Assembly (NCBI GenBank): GCA_016927675.1
Contig: JAFGMF010000196.1
Span: 1-13,515, forward strand
Direction: 5' to 3'
DNA: 13,515 nucleotides
Source: Candidatus Cloacimonadota bacterium
Lineage (GTDB): Bacteria > Cloacimonadota > Cloacimonadia > Cloacimonadales > TCS61
How positions within the stretch are numbered: the stretch's first letter is position 1; every line of letters starts with the position of its first letter. Below are positions 1 through 7,250 of this stretch, piece after piece. Position numbers and translations under genes: made by a program. The notes below the pieces were generated by a model. That model had not been told where the DNA came from. It saw only the letters and a program-made list of their open reading frames with translations, and did no database searches.

Positions 1-16
1 AGAGCAGGATTTTCAT
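1..16 (-). CDS. Start of a further gene, cut by the window edge
   Basis: An ATG on the minus strand at 16-14 opens the codons M-K-I-L-L before the window ends. It lies one base after the TGA stop of the preceding gene and has an AAGG-type ribosome binding site about seven bases upstream, inside the end of that gene. This tight spacing suggests the operon continues beyond the window. Nothing can be said about function from five residues. Confidence 0.4.
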
Positions 17-17
17 A

Positions 18-485
18 TCAACCTTGGTCTTCATCGTATAGAGCTGCTTTCAATTCAGCTGGTTCCAATCTGTATTTAGAGCCTTTACCTTCGAAAAAAC
101 AATGCTCTCTGATCATATGAATACTTAGTGGCGTCCATGATACGGTGAGTTTCTTAAATTGATTATAAAGAATAATCTCACCTTTTCTGAAAACACCGCT
201 ATGTCCGAAGGGGCAGATAATCTTACCCCGAACAGATCTGTATTCTACCCGGTAAATATCATCGATCATAACGGCACCGTCGTAATTTTCAAAAGCTTCA
301 GTCGTAAAATATTCCATCCTGTCAGCAATTTGCTGCTGAGTTATTTCCAGTTCAATCAGAGCACGTGAATCTGCTTTGATAATTTCATGAAAATGTCTGG
401 TATCTTTACCGAGAAACCCATCAATCGTCAGGATACCAGCTTGCAGATTATGCTGAATCTTTGTTTCCTGAGGTGTTTCTTTCAT
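18..485 (-). CDS. Conserved-looking hypothetical protein downstream of nqrF
   Basis: I do not recognise this 155-residue protein. It is soluble in appearance, with no signal peptide or membrane segment, and acidic at its C-terminus. The middle carries a C-P-F-G-H motif around residue 90 (in RGKIICPFGHSG) and later H-x-x-x-E-H-C (in IHMIREHCFFEG). These Cys and His residues could bind a metal, but that is a guess. The F-x-E-G-K-G-S-x-Y-R-L-E-P stretch near the end looks like a conserved motif. It follows nqrF by nine bases with an AGAGGA-type ribosome binding site, so it is almost certainly co-transcribed with the Nqr-type genes. A role in assembly or regulation of that complex is possible but unproven. 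Confidence 0.8.
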   Translation of the reverse strand: MKETPQETKIQHNLQAGILTIDGFLGKDTRHFHEIIKADSRALIELEITQQQIADRMEYFTTEAFENYDGAVMIDDIYRVEYRSVRGKIICPFGHSGVFRKGEIILYNQFKKLTVSWTPLSIHMIREHCFFEGKGSKYRLEPAELKAALYDEDQG

Positions 486-494
486 ATCATCCTC

Positions 495-1598
495 TTAGGC
501 AAAACTGTCATAATAAATCTTATCTTCAGGAACGCCTAATTCTTTCAAACCCTTGATTACGGCGGCAATCATGCCTGGACTACCGCACAGATAAGCTTCC
601 GTTTTCTGCGGATCTCTGATATATTCTGGAAAGAATGGCGGAACATATCCGCATTTTCCCTGCCACTCACATTCTTCGGTCGGTTGAGATAAAACCGGTA
701 CGTAAGTGAAATCAGGTAATTCCTTCTCCAGCTTCTCAAATAACTCAGTATAGTAAAGATCCTTTCTGGAACGAGCTCCAAACATATATACCATTCTTCG
801 TGTACTGTTATTTTCTGACAAGTATTCCAGCATTGATTTTATTGGAGCTTTCCCGGAACCACCTGCGACAAAGAGCATATCATTATCGGTATCACGGATA
901 TAAAAGTCTCCAAAAGGTCCGGTAAAATTAATCTGAGCTCCCTGTTTTAGATACTGGAACAAATAGGTCGTGCATACTCCGTCCGGCACATACCTTATGA
1001 TCAGCTGGATCTGGTCTTCCCGCGAAGAACTGCTGGAAATGGAATAAGCGCGGTTCACACTTTGTCTGCTTTTTTCATAGGGAGGAGTCTGCAATTGGAC
1101 ATACTGCCCTGCTTTAAAATTGATTACCTCAGGTTTGATTATTTTCAAAGTAAATTCTTTGATATCATAGGTTAAATCTACGATATCAGTTACTTCAGCC
1201 GTGAATTTCCTGATATTGAAAATCGATTCTGGTATTTTTATGGCAATATCTTCTTTGACTTTTATCTGGCATGATAATCTGATCCCGGCAGCTATATCTG
1301 CGGCATTAAGAAATGGTTTTTCAGTAGGCAGTAAGGGACCTGCTCCAGAGATCACCTCGCACTTGCAGAAACCACAAGTACCTCTTCCTCCACATGCTGA
1401 TGCGAGGAAGATCTTATTCTCGTTGAGCAGACTAAGCAGAGAACTTCCACCTTTTACTTTTAATTCCTTTTTGCCGTTAATAGAGATTGTACATTCGCCA
1501 TAATTGGCAAACAGGAGATCCGCTATTACCAGCAGTAAAGCCAGAAATCCTGTAATTCCGCTCACTATCAGAACAGTATTGACGATAAGGATAATCAT
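495..1598 (-). CDS. nqrF: Na+-translocating NADH:quinone oxidoreductase-type subunit F
   Basis: NqrF takes electrons from NADH on the cytoplasmic side and passes them through FAD and a 2Fe-2S cluster into the membrane part of the Na+-pumping complex. The 367-residue product shows the family order: one N-terminal membrane helix (about 4-30), a plant-type ferredoxin domain with cluster ligands C69, C75, C78 and C110, an FAD-binding motif R183-A-Y-S, and a C-terminal NAD-binding domain with GGSGKAPIKSM and YLCGSPGM. It ends in the YYDSFA tail typical of the family. It is about 40 residues shorter than the Vibrio protein (about 407). It sits 13 bases after nqrE. The combination of ferredoxin domain and NADH reductase distinguishes it from any Rnf subunit, so the cluster is Nqr type. 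Confidence 0.93.
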   Translation of the reverse strand: MIILIVNTVLIVSGITGFLALLLVIADLLFANYGECTISINGKKELKVKGGSSLLSLLNENKIFLASACGGRGTCGFCKCEVISGAGPLLPTEKPFLNAADIAAGIRLSCQIKVKEDIAIKIPESIFNIRKFTAEVTDIVDLTYDIKEFTLKIIKPEVINFKAGQYVQLQTPPYEKSRQSVNRAYSISSSSSREDQIQLIIRYVPDGVCTTYLFQYLKQGAQINFTGPFGDFYIRDTDNDMLFVAGGSGKAPIKSMLEYLSENNSTRRMVYMFGARSRKDLYYTELFEKLEKELPDFTYVPVLSQPTEECEWQGKCGYVPPFFPEYIRDPQKTEAYLCGSPGMIAAVIKGLKELGVPEDKIYYDSFA

Positions 1599-1611
1599 TT
1601 CAGCATATCCT

Positions 1612-2199
1612 TTATTGGATTATCACGATCCCGGAAAATCCGATAAATCCAAGTGCCATTATTCCTGTGATTATCAAACTTAACCCAGCTCCCTGCAGAC
1701 CGGCGGGGACGAATTTATATTTTATCTTCTGTCTGATCCCGGCCAGAGCAAGAATCGCCAGAAGCCAGCCTAAACCACTTCCTGCTCCGAAGAGAACGGA
1801 TTGGATAAATGTATACTCCCGGATCACCATGAACAGCGATACACCCAGAATCGCACAGTTGACAGTGATCAATGGTAAGAATATCCCAAGCGTATAATAG
1901 AGAACAGGAGAAAATCTTTCAATTATCATTTCGATCAGCTGGACAAAAGCAGCTATGATAATGATAAAAATTATATATTGCAGATAGACCAGCTGTAAAG
2001 GGACGAGAATAAAATGATAAATCACATAATTAATTGCGGTCGTGAAGGTTAAGACAAAAAAAACCGCCAGCCCGAGACCAATTGATGATTCTACTTCTCT
2101 GGATACCGACAGGAATGAACACATTCCCAGAAAATTAGTCAGAAGAATATTACTGGTAAAAATTGCCGCGATAAAAATAATCAGAGGATTCACTTCCAT
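1612..2199 (-). CDS. nqrE: Na+-translocating NADH:quinone oxidoreductase-type subunit E
   Basis: NqrE is an integral membrane subunit (RnfA homologue) that, with NqrD, carries electrons across the membrane. The 195-residue protein has about six hydrophobic helices and the two family half-site motifs FLGMC (C27) and ITVNC (C115). In the Vibrio complex, the equivalent cysteines of NqrD and NqrE hold an intramembrane iron centre. The length matches the family (about 198). It retains the family blocks NALGIFLPL-like (here TLGIFLPLITVNC) and GSGLGWLLAI-LALAGIR. The ATG has a GGAG site upstream and lies 11 bases after nqrD. Confidence 0.93.
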   Translation of the reverse strand: MEVNPLIIFIAAIFTSNILLTNFLGMCSFLSVSREVESSIGLGLAVFFVLTFTTAINYVIYHFILVPLQLVYLQYIIFIIIIAAFVQLIEMIIERFSPVLYYTLGIFLPLITVNCAILGVSLFMVIREYTFIQSVLFGAGSGLGWLLAILALAGIRQKIKYKFVPAGLQGAGLSLIITGIMALGFIGFSGIVIIQ

Positions 2200-2210
2200 G
2201 TAATGTACTC

Positions 2211-2810
2211 CTATTTCTTCCTGTTAGCTCTCAGCGGTCCTTCAATTATCCAGATCAGGATCGCCAGCATGAAGAAGGCACTTGGTGCCATTACCATGAT
2301 CGACCAGCGGTACCACCAGTCACCCAGAACGGAAAATCCCATGACAGAACCGAAACCAAAGAGTTCTCTGAAGAAAGAGATCAGTAATAGTACCAGCGAA
2401 TATCCCAAACCTGCTCCGATCCCGTCTATCATGGAATCAAGCGGTTTATTTTTTCCGGCAAAAGCTTCTGCTCTGCCCATGATAATGCAATTTGTAATGA
2501 TCAACCCGACATACGGGCCTAATGCTTTGCTCATCTCGGGATAAAAAGCTTTCAGAAAGATATCCACAATAATAACATAAGATGCTATGATCAAAGTCTG
2601 AACCATCATTCTCACCCGTTTGGGAATGTACTGTCTCAGCAGGGATATTGTTAATCCCGAAAGAGCAAGGGTAAAAGTAACCCCTAATCCCATAACCAGG
2701 CTGTTTTTCATGAGATTTGTTACCGCAAGAGCCGAGCAGATACCCAGAACCTGCTTCCAAACTGAGTTTTCGGTAAAGGCACTGACGATGAATATCTCTT
2801 TCTTAGTCAT
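2211..2810 (-). CDS. nqrD: Na+-translocating NADH:quinone oxidoreductase-type subunit D
   Basis: NqrD is an integral membrane subunit (RnfE homologue) that pairs with NqrE in transmembrane electron transfer. The 199-residue product carries the matching half-site motifs VLGICSALAVT (C25) and IITNCIIMGRAEAFA (C108), plus the family block DGIGAGLGYSLVL and RELFGFG. These agree better with NqrD than with RnfE, as judged from memory of the families. About six membrane helices are visible. Its ATG overlaps the end of nqrC by eight bases, which suggests translational coupling. Confidence 0.93.
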   Translation of the reverse strand: MTKKEIFIVSAFTENSVWKQVLGICSALAVTNLMKNSLVMGLGVTFTLALSGLTISLLRQYIPKRVRMMVQTLIIASYVIIVDIFLKAFYPEMSKALGPYVGLIITNCIIMGRAEAFAGKNKPLDSMIDGIGAGLGYSLVLLLISFFRELFGFGSVMGFSVLGDWWYRWSIMVMAPSAFFMLAILIWIIEGPLRANRKK

Positions 2811-3429
2811 ATTTAATCCCCAGCTTATCTGCTATATTCTGCAGTTCCAGGTACAGGATCTTGACAACCGCCTTACTCGAAGAACTTGCTCCGGTAATCT
2901 GTCTTATCTCCTTTAAATCAATATCATCTTCTTCAGGCACAAGTTTGAACGGAATAATCTTTCCTTGTTCCACAAAATCCTTACCGGAGAATTGATCCTT
3001 GAACCAGCTTTCGGTAATCCTCCCGCCCAGACCCGGAGTTTCGTTCTGATCCAGTATATCTAATTTGATGATCTCCTGGAAATCGGGAGTAACTGCAATG
3101 ATCATATGGATTGAGCCCCAAAGACCGCTTCCCGATATGTTGAAGCCGTAACCAATAATCTGGTTCTCTTTTCTGGCTGTCAGATAATCCATGCCATTCT
3201 GATTGTTTTCCTCAATAAAGTCATTGTAATCAGCTTCGATATTTGTGAAAGGAAGATCAAATAAAGAAAGCACTGTTTTCTTGTAGGACAGAATTCTGTG
3301 ATTTTCGATTCGTTGCCGGGTAATCTGGTGAAAGGTCGCCAGGATACCAATGAAGATTACAGTAATCAAAATCATGAAAAAAACAGGATATGACCTTGAT
3401 TCAGTAAAGGGAATCTTGTTTTTTCCCAC
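2803..3429 (-). CDS. nqrC: Na+-translocating NADH:quinone oxidoreductase-type subunit C (FMN-binding)
   Basis: NqrC (RnfG homologue) is anchored by one N-terminal helix (about 14-34) and exposes an FMN-binding domain on the outer side of the membrane. The FMN is attached covalently by the transferase ApbE. Family signatures are visible: GYGFNISGSGLWG, then LDILDQNETPGLGGRI, then the flavinylation segment QITGASSSSKAV. The acceptor position is Ser182 (codon 2886-2884) rather than the common Thr, and the Asp often found three residues before the S/T-G-A part is Arg. The start is GTG, with AAAGGAG about eight bases ahead inside the end of nqrB. Spacing to nqrB is three bases. At 208 residues it is RnfG-sized, shorter than Vibrio NqrC (about 257). 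Confidence 0.9.
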   Translation of the reverse strand: MGKNKIPFTESRSYPVFFMILITVIFIGILATFHQITRQRIENHRILSYKKTVLSLFDLPFTNIEADYNDFIEENNQNGMDYLTARKENQIIGYGFNISGSGLWGSIHMIIAVTPDFQEIIKLDILDQNETPGLGGRITESWFKDQFSGKDFVEQGKIIPFKLVPEEDDIDLKEIRQITGASSSSKAVVKILYLELQNIADKLGIKYD

Positions 3430-3432
3430 TGT

Positions 3433-4347
3433 TCATGCTCCTTTCTTTTTTACTTTGCTGAAACCGTAATCGATGATCGGAGTAAATGTATTGGCAATCA
3501 GCAAAGCAAAGGAAAAGCCTTCGACGAAAAGGGAGTATTTCCGGATAAGAGCGGTAATAGCGCCGATCAGTAATCCATATATCCAGATGGTCCGTTTATC
3601 TTTGGGCATGGATACCGGATCAGTAGTCATATAAACTGCTCCGAACATGATGCTTCCGGAAAATAGAAAAGGCAGAGGATTCTCTGTCCTGAAAATCGAG
3701 GCAAAAATGGCAAAACTTGCCAGAGTAGCTATTATCGGTTGCCATCTGGCAGTTTTACTGACGACAAGATAAATCGCCGTCAATAAGATCAGTAAAGCCG
3801 ATGTTTCGCCAATTGAGCCGGGGATAAAACCCAGCAGCAGGTCAATGAGATCGGAGTGCACGTTTGTGTCGCGAAAGGTGATCAGGGGTGTAGCTGAAGT
3901 CAGATTTTCAACTTTGAGATAGGCGGCAAATCCACCGGGCAGAGATTTGAAGGGTTCGATCCAGTTAACCGTCATCATATTGGCAAATGAAATGTACATA
4001 AAGGTTCTGCCGACAATAGCGGGATTAAAAACATTCATGCCAAATCCACCGAAAACCATTTTCCCGAAACTTATGGCGACAACAGCTCCTACAGATGCCA
4101 TCCAGAAAGGGATCGTCGGTGGAAGAGATAACGCCAGCAAAGAACCTGTCACGAGTACTGCCAGAGAAATTTTCCCGTTTTTTTTGTTCCTGACGAAAAG
4201 AAATTCTGTGATTACCGCCGTCAGGTTAGTAATTACAAGTACCAGGAGCACTCTCCAGCCGAACAGAAAAATGCCAAAAAGCAATACCGGGATCAATGCA
4301 TAAAGCATCCTCTGCATATTCTTCTGAGCCATGAACAGAGATTTCAT
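3433..4347 (-). CDS. nqrB: Na+-translocating NADH:quinone oxidoreductase-type subunit B (RnfD/NqrB family)
   Basis: NqrB/RnfD is a polytopic membrane subunit with covalent FMN, and in Nqr it forms part of the ion path. The 304-residue protein has about ten hydrophobic helices and the family motifs SLPPTIPFW, FGKMVFGGFGMNVFNPAIVGR, SATPL (FMN acceptor Thr153), GFIPGSIGETSALLIL and TTDPVSMPK. The GFIPGSIGETS block and the last helix (EGFSFALLIANTFTPIID) look more like NqrB. The length is closer to RnfD (about 320-350) than NqrB (about 410), because the long N-terminal extension of NqrB is missing. It follows fhs by 16 bases with an AGAGGA site. The B rather than D name rests mainly on the nqrF gene downstream. 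Confidence 0.88.
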   Translation of the reverse strand: MKSLFMAQKNMQRMLYALIPVLLFGIFLFGWRVLLVLVITNLTAVITEFLFVRNKKNGKISLAVLVTGSLLALSLPPTIPFWMASVGAVVAISFGKMVFGGFGMNVFNPAIVGRTFMYISFANMMTVNWIEPFKSLPGGFAAYLKVENLTSATPLITFRDTNVHSDLIDLLLGFIPGSIGETSALLILLTAIYLVVSKTARWQPIIATLASFAIFASIFRTENPLPFLFSGSIMFGAVYMTTDPVSMPKDKRTIWIYGLLIGAITALIRKYSLFVEGFSFALLIANTFTPIIDYGFSKVKKKGA

Positions 4348-4363
4348 TATTTCCTCTTATCCC

Positions 4364-6037
4364 TTAAAATAATCCCTTGATGTTCCCGGAATTGTCAATA
4401 TCGATCTTCCCTGCTGCAGGTTCTTTGGGCAATCCAGGCATTCTCATGATTTCCCCGGTAATCGGAATAACAAAACCTGCTCCGGCAGCAATAAGCACTT
4501 CTCGTACTGTAACCAGGAAGTCTTTCGGTCTCCCGAGCAGTAAAGGATTATCAGAAAGAGATTTCTGGGTTTTAGCGATACAGATTGGAAGTTTATCATA
4601 TCCGTATTTACTGATTTTACGCAGATCACTTTTTGCTTTGGGCAGATAATCGATATTTTCGGCTCCGTATATTTCTTTAGCAATTGTTTTTATTTTTTCT
4701 TCCACAGGAAGTGTCCAGTCATAAAGTAAATTCATTTTGCAAATATTGTCTCTGATCAAGCGCTCAACCTGCTCTGCCAATTCCAGACCGCCTTCTCCGC
4801 CTTTTGACCAGAAATCTACAATGGAAGCGGCAAACCCTTTTTCCCGGGCAAACTCATAAACAATCTGCAATTCTTCATCTGTATCAGTGCTGAATTTATT
4901 GATCGCAACGACTGATCTCATCCCGAATTTCCTGATATTTTCCAGATGCTTTTCCAGATTGACAAGTCCTTGTTCGACTGCCTGGGGATCGGGTTGAGAA
5001 AGATCTTTGAAAGAAGCTCCTCCATGGAGTTTCAACGCTCTTACGGTAGCTACCAGAACTATTGCAGAGGTGCAGAATTCTCCATAGGGACAGACGATAT
5101 CGAAAAATTTCTCTGCTCCCAGATCAAAACCAAATCCAGCCTCCGTAACAACATAATCTGCCAGTTTTAAAGCGGTTTTTGTCGCCAATATACTGTTTGC
5201 TCCCTGAGCAATATTGGCAAAGGGACCGCCATGGATGAAAGCAGCCGTATGCTCTGTTGTCTGGACAAGATTAGGTTTAAGCGCGTCTTTGAGTAGAGTT
5301 GCAATTGCACCTTCGTATCCCATCTGACTCACTTTTACCGGTTCGCCGTCATAAGTATAACCGGCAATGATATTACCGATTTTAGAGCGGAGTTCCTCAA
5401 GATTATTCGACAGGCAGAGAATAGCCATGATTTCTGAAGCTGGAGTGATATCGAAACCATCTTCCCGTGGGATACCCTGAGTTCTGCCGCCCAGGCCGAT
5501 CACGATGTCGCGTAGAGAACGATCATTTACATCCAGAACTCTTTTCCAGGCAATTCTTCTGGGATCAAATCTTAGTTTATTACCATTGTAGATATGGTTG
5601 TCTATCAAAGCGGCAAGATTATTATTGGCGGCAGTAACGGCATGCATATCGCCGGTAAAATGAAGATTGATATCTTCCATTGGCAGAACCTGAGAATACC
5701 CGCCGCCGGCAGCGCCTCCCTTGATCCCGAAAACCGGGCCTAATGATGGTTCTCTGATAGCCACAATAGTCTTCTTTCCGCTAATTCTGTTCAGGGCAAG
5801 GGACAGGCCGATCGCGGTAGTTGTCTTACCTTCACCGGCTGGAGTAGGGGTGATGGCGGAAACCAGGATCAGCTTTCCATTGGGTCTGTTCTGCAGAGCA
5901 TCGATAGCAGAAAATTTGATTTTCGCTTTGAAATCTCCGTACAATTCAAGATCATCTGCCTTAAGACCGATCCCGGCGGCAATTTCGGTAATCTTTTTGA
6001 GTTTGATACTCTGGGCAATTTCGATATCAGAAAGCAT
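4364..6037 (-). CDS. fhs: Formate-tetrahydrofolate ligase
   Basis: This enzyme uses ATP to join formate to tetrahydrofolate, giving 10-formyl-THF. It acts in the cytoplasm in one-carbon metabolism, including the methyl branch of the Wood-Ljungdahl pathway, and is reversible in some fermenters. The 557-residue length matches the family (about 556-560). The nucleotide-binding loop TPTPAGEGKTTT lies at 63-74. Other family blocks are REPSLGPVFGIKGGAAGGGYSQV-type (about 95-117), DVNDRSLRDI, GIPREDGFDITPASEIMA and HGGPFANIAQGANS. The ATG has an AGGAAGG site. It lies 13 bases after the second ferritin-like gene and 16 before nqrB, so it is inside one operon. Its place is where nqrA usually stands in an nqr operon. 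Confidence 0.97.
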   Translation of the reverse strand: MLSDIEIAQSIKLKKITEIAAGIGLKADDLELYGDFKAKIKFSAIDALQNRPNGKLILVSAITPTPAGEGKTTTAIGLSLALNRISGKKTIVAIREPSLGPVFGIKGGAAGGGYSQVLPMEDINLHFTGDMHAVTAANNNLAALIDNHIYNGNKLRFDPRRIAWKRVLDVNDRSLRDIVIGLGGRTQGIPREDGFDITPASEIMAILCLSNNLEELRSKIGNIIAGYTYDGEPVKVSQMGYEGAIATLLKDALKPNLVQTTEHTAAFIHGGPFANIAQGANSILATKTALKLADYVVTEAGFGFDLGAEKFFDIVCPYGEFCTSAIVLVATVRALKLHGGASFKDLSQPDPQAVEQGLVNLEKHLENIRKFGMRSVVAINKFSTDTDEELQIVYEFAREKGFAASIVDFWSKGGEGGLELAEQVERLIRDNICKMNLLYDWTLPVEEKIKTIAKEIYGAENIDYLPKAKSDLRKISKYGYDKLPICIAKTQKSLSDNPLLLGRPKDFLVTVREVLIAAGAGFVIPITGEIMRMPGLPKEPAAGKIDIDNSGNIKGLF

Positions 6038-6050
6038 AATACCTTCCTGT

Positions 6051-6539
6051 TTAATTTTCGCTTTCCTCGAGTAACTTTCTTAATTTCATCACATGAGTAA
6101 CTTCTTCATCGATTATTCTCTTAACGATTTTTTTAGCTTTGGAATCAGCTACAAAACGTTCCAGAGAATAGAAATACAGCAGGGTATCTTTTTCAAAGGA
6201 GATCGCATTGATGATGATCTCACGAAAATCTTTTGCCTGCACAGCAAGCCTGATCGAAGCATCCGGATCACTGAAAATATGGGCATCCGAAATAGCCTTC
6301 AGATAACTGCCGACCATCTGCCAGTCACCTGCTGCAAACAAAGATTCTATTTCACATTCATTTCTGAGATCTTTAAAGATCTGTTCATGATTGATCTCAT
6401 CATCACGCAGAGTAAGAAGAAGCTTCTTCGATTTTTCATCAAGATCTTTACGTTGCAGGGCTTTCTGATAAAAGGCATAGCCGCTTTTTTCAATTTGAAC
6501 TGCCAGTTCTATTACTTCATTTGTTGAGAATCCGTTCAT
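6051..6539 (-). CDS. Ferritin-like diiron-domain protein (rubrerythrin-related), second copy
   Basis: This 162-residue, largely helical protein is a paralogue of the gene just upstream. It resembles the rubrerythrin-like ferritin superfamily group that lacks a rubredoxin domain. It shows an E-K-S-G-Y-A-F-Y helix at 17-24, E48-x-x-H51 in the second helix, and E146-x-x-H149 in the last helix, the pattern expected for a four-helix diiron site. There are no paired cysteines, so electrons would have to come from a separate donor such as the rubredoxin or ferredoxin. The family's members include peroxide-reducing and iron-handling proteins; the exact reaction here is unknown. It follows the first copy by 17 bases and precedes fhs by 13. 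Confidence 0.82.
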   Translation of the reverse strand: MNGFSTNEVIELAVQIEKSGYAFYQKALQRKDLDEKSKKLLLTLRDDEINHEQIFKDLRNECEIESLFAAGDWQMVGSYLKAISDAHIFSDPDASIRLAVQAKDFREIIINAISFEKDTLLYFYSLERFVADSKAKKIVKRIIDEEVTHVMKLRKLLEESEN

Positions 6540-6556
6540 AGTATTTACCTCGGGCT

Positions 6557-7009
6557 TTAATTATCTTTTAAGATTTCTTCATCGTATAATTTTTCGAAAT
6601 GAAGTTTGTGTTGAGCTTCTTCTGAAGCCAGACGCTCGAAGAGATTTTCCAGATCAGATCCTGAAAATTCTGCCGCCATATTGGAATAGAGATCTCTGGC
6701 TGCTTCTTCCTTCTTCATGGCTATCACCAGAATATCCTGGTAATTCATGTCCGGAGTCGGCTCCATCTCGACTAAATAATCACTTATTTTAAGATCTTTA
6801 ACCTCTTTGGGGTGAAAATTTACAATTCCCTTTTTGCGGATATTTTCCAGGATAATAATGTGACCCTTTTCCATGTTTTCAAATTCTTTCAACAGCATTT
6901 TCTGAGCGGAGAATTTGGCTTTCTGCTGCAAATCGCTGTAGAACTCGACAGCTTCTTTTTCTCTGCTCACTGCGAAATCTATTATTTCGTTAAACTTGTC
7001 AATCGTCAT
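6557..7009 (-). CDS. Ferritin-like diiron-domain protein (rubrerythrin-related), first copy
   Basis: This 150-residue helical protein has two halves, each with an acidic helix followed by an E-x-x-H helix. The first half has SREKEAVEFY (15-24) and E47-x-x-H50. The second has KKEEAARDLYSNM (around 99-111) and E131-x-x-H134. This is the layout of a rubrerythrin-like diiron domain without the C-terminal rubredoxin. A role in peroxide or oxygen detoxification or iron handling is likely from family and context, but unproven. An AAGGAG site lies just before the ATG. The preceding rubredoxin gene ends with an intrinsic terminator only 29 bases upstream of this start, leaving almost no room for its own promoter. 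Confidence 0.85.
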   Translation of the reverse strand: MTIDKFNEIIDFAVSREKEAVEFYSDLQQKAKFSAQKMLLKEFENMEKGHIIILENIRKKGIVNFHPKEVKDLKISDYLVEMEPTPDMNYQDILVIAMKKEEAARDLYSNMAAEFSGSDLENLFERLASEEAQHKLHFEKLYDEEILKDN

Positions 7010-7038
7010 GCTTACTCCTTTGGATCGTCTTGTTCAAG

Positions 7039-7072
7039 AAAAAGACGTTGCCGGTTTCTGCCCGGCAACGTC
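7039..7072 (-). terminator. Intrinsic terminator after rubredoxin, possibly leaky
   Basis: A perfect 11-base inverted repeat, GACGTTGCCGG at 7044-7054 and CCGGCAACGTC at 7062-7072, encloses a seven-base loop. On the minus strand it is followed by five T residues (A at 7039-7043), then CTTG. It lies about ten bases after the rubredoxin stop. The GC-rich stem makes it a strong Rho-independent terminator for the oxygen-defence genes. Since the next ORF begins 29 bases later, readthrough probably feeds the downstream genes. Confidence 0.88.
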
Positions 7073-7082
7073 CAGATAATTA

Positions 7083-7223
7083 TCAGTCCAACGGGCTGAA
7101 AAGATCTTTTCCAACTCCGCATTCCGGGCATACCCAGTCTTCCGGTAGATCATCAAACGCGACATTATCATTTTCCGCCGGATCATAGATATAGCCACAG
7201 GCATCACATACATATTTTTTCAT
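7083..7223 (-). CDS. Rubredoxin, short-loop form (46 residues)
   Basis: Rubredoxin is a small cytoplasmic electron carrier with one iron held by four cysteines. The reading frame runs M-K-K-Y-V-C-D-A-C-G-Y-I-Y-D-P, then LPEDWVCPECGVGKDLF. The iron ligands are C6, C9, C32 and C35. The product is 46 residues against the usual 52-54: about seven residues are missing from the loop between the two Cys pairs, as in the short Desulfovibrio desulfuricans protein. A strong AAGGAGGT site lies four bases before the ATG. It lies 27 bases after rubrerythrin and just before the terminator. It is the probable electron donor to the flavodiiron protein, rubrerythrin and desulfoferrodoxin in the same cluster. 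Confidence 0.96.
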   Translation of the reverse strand: MKKYVCDACGYIYDPAENDNVAFDDLPEDWVCPECGVGKDLFSPLD

Positions 7224-7250
7224 TCAGACCTCCTTGACGATTTTTTCTGT

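Noticed and set aside
3433..4347. Naming the cluster Rnf (rnfD/G/E/A)
   Set aside because: The cluster ends in a genuine NqrF with ferredoxin and NADH-reductase domains, and the D/E subunits carry NqrD/NqrE-like blocks. No rnfB or rnfC is present.
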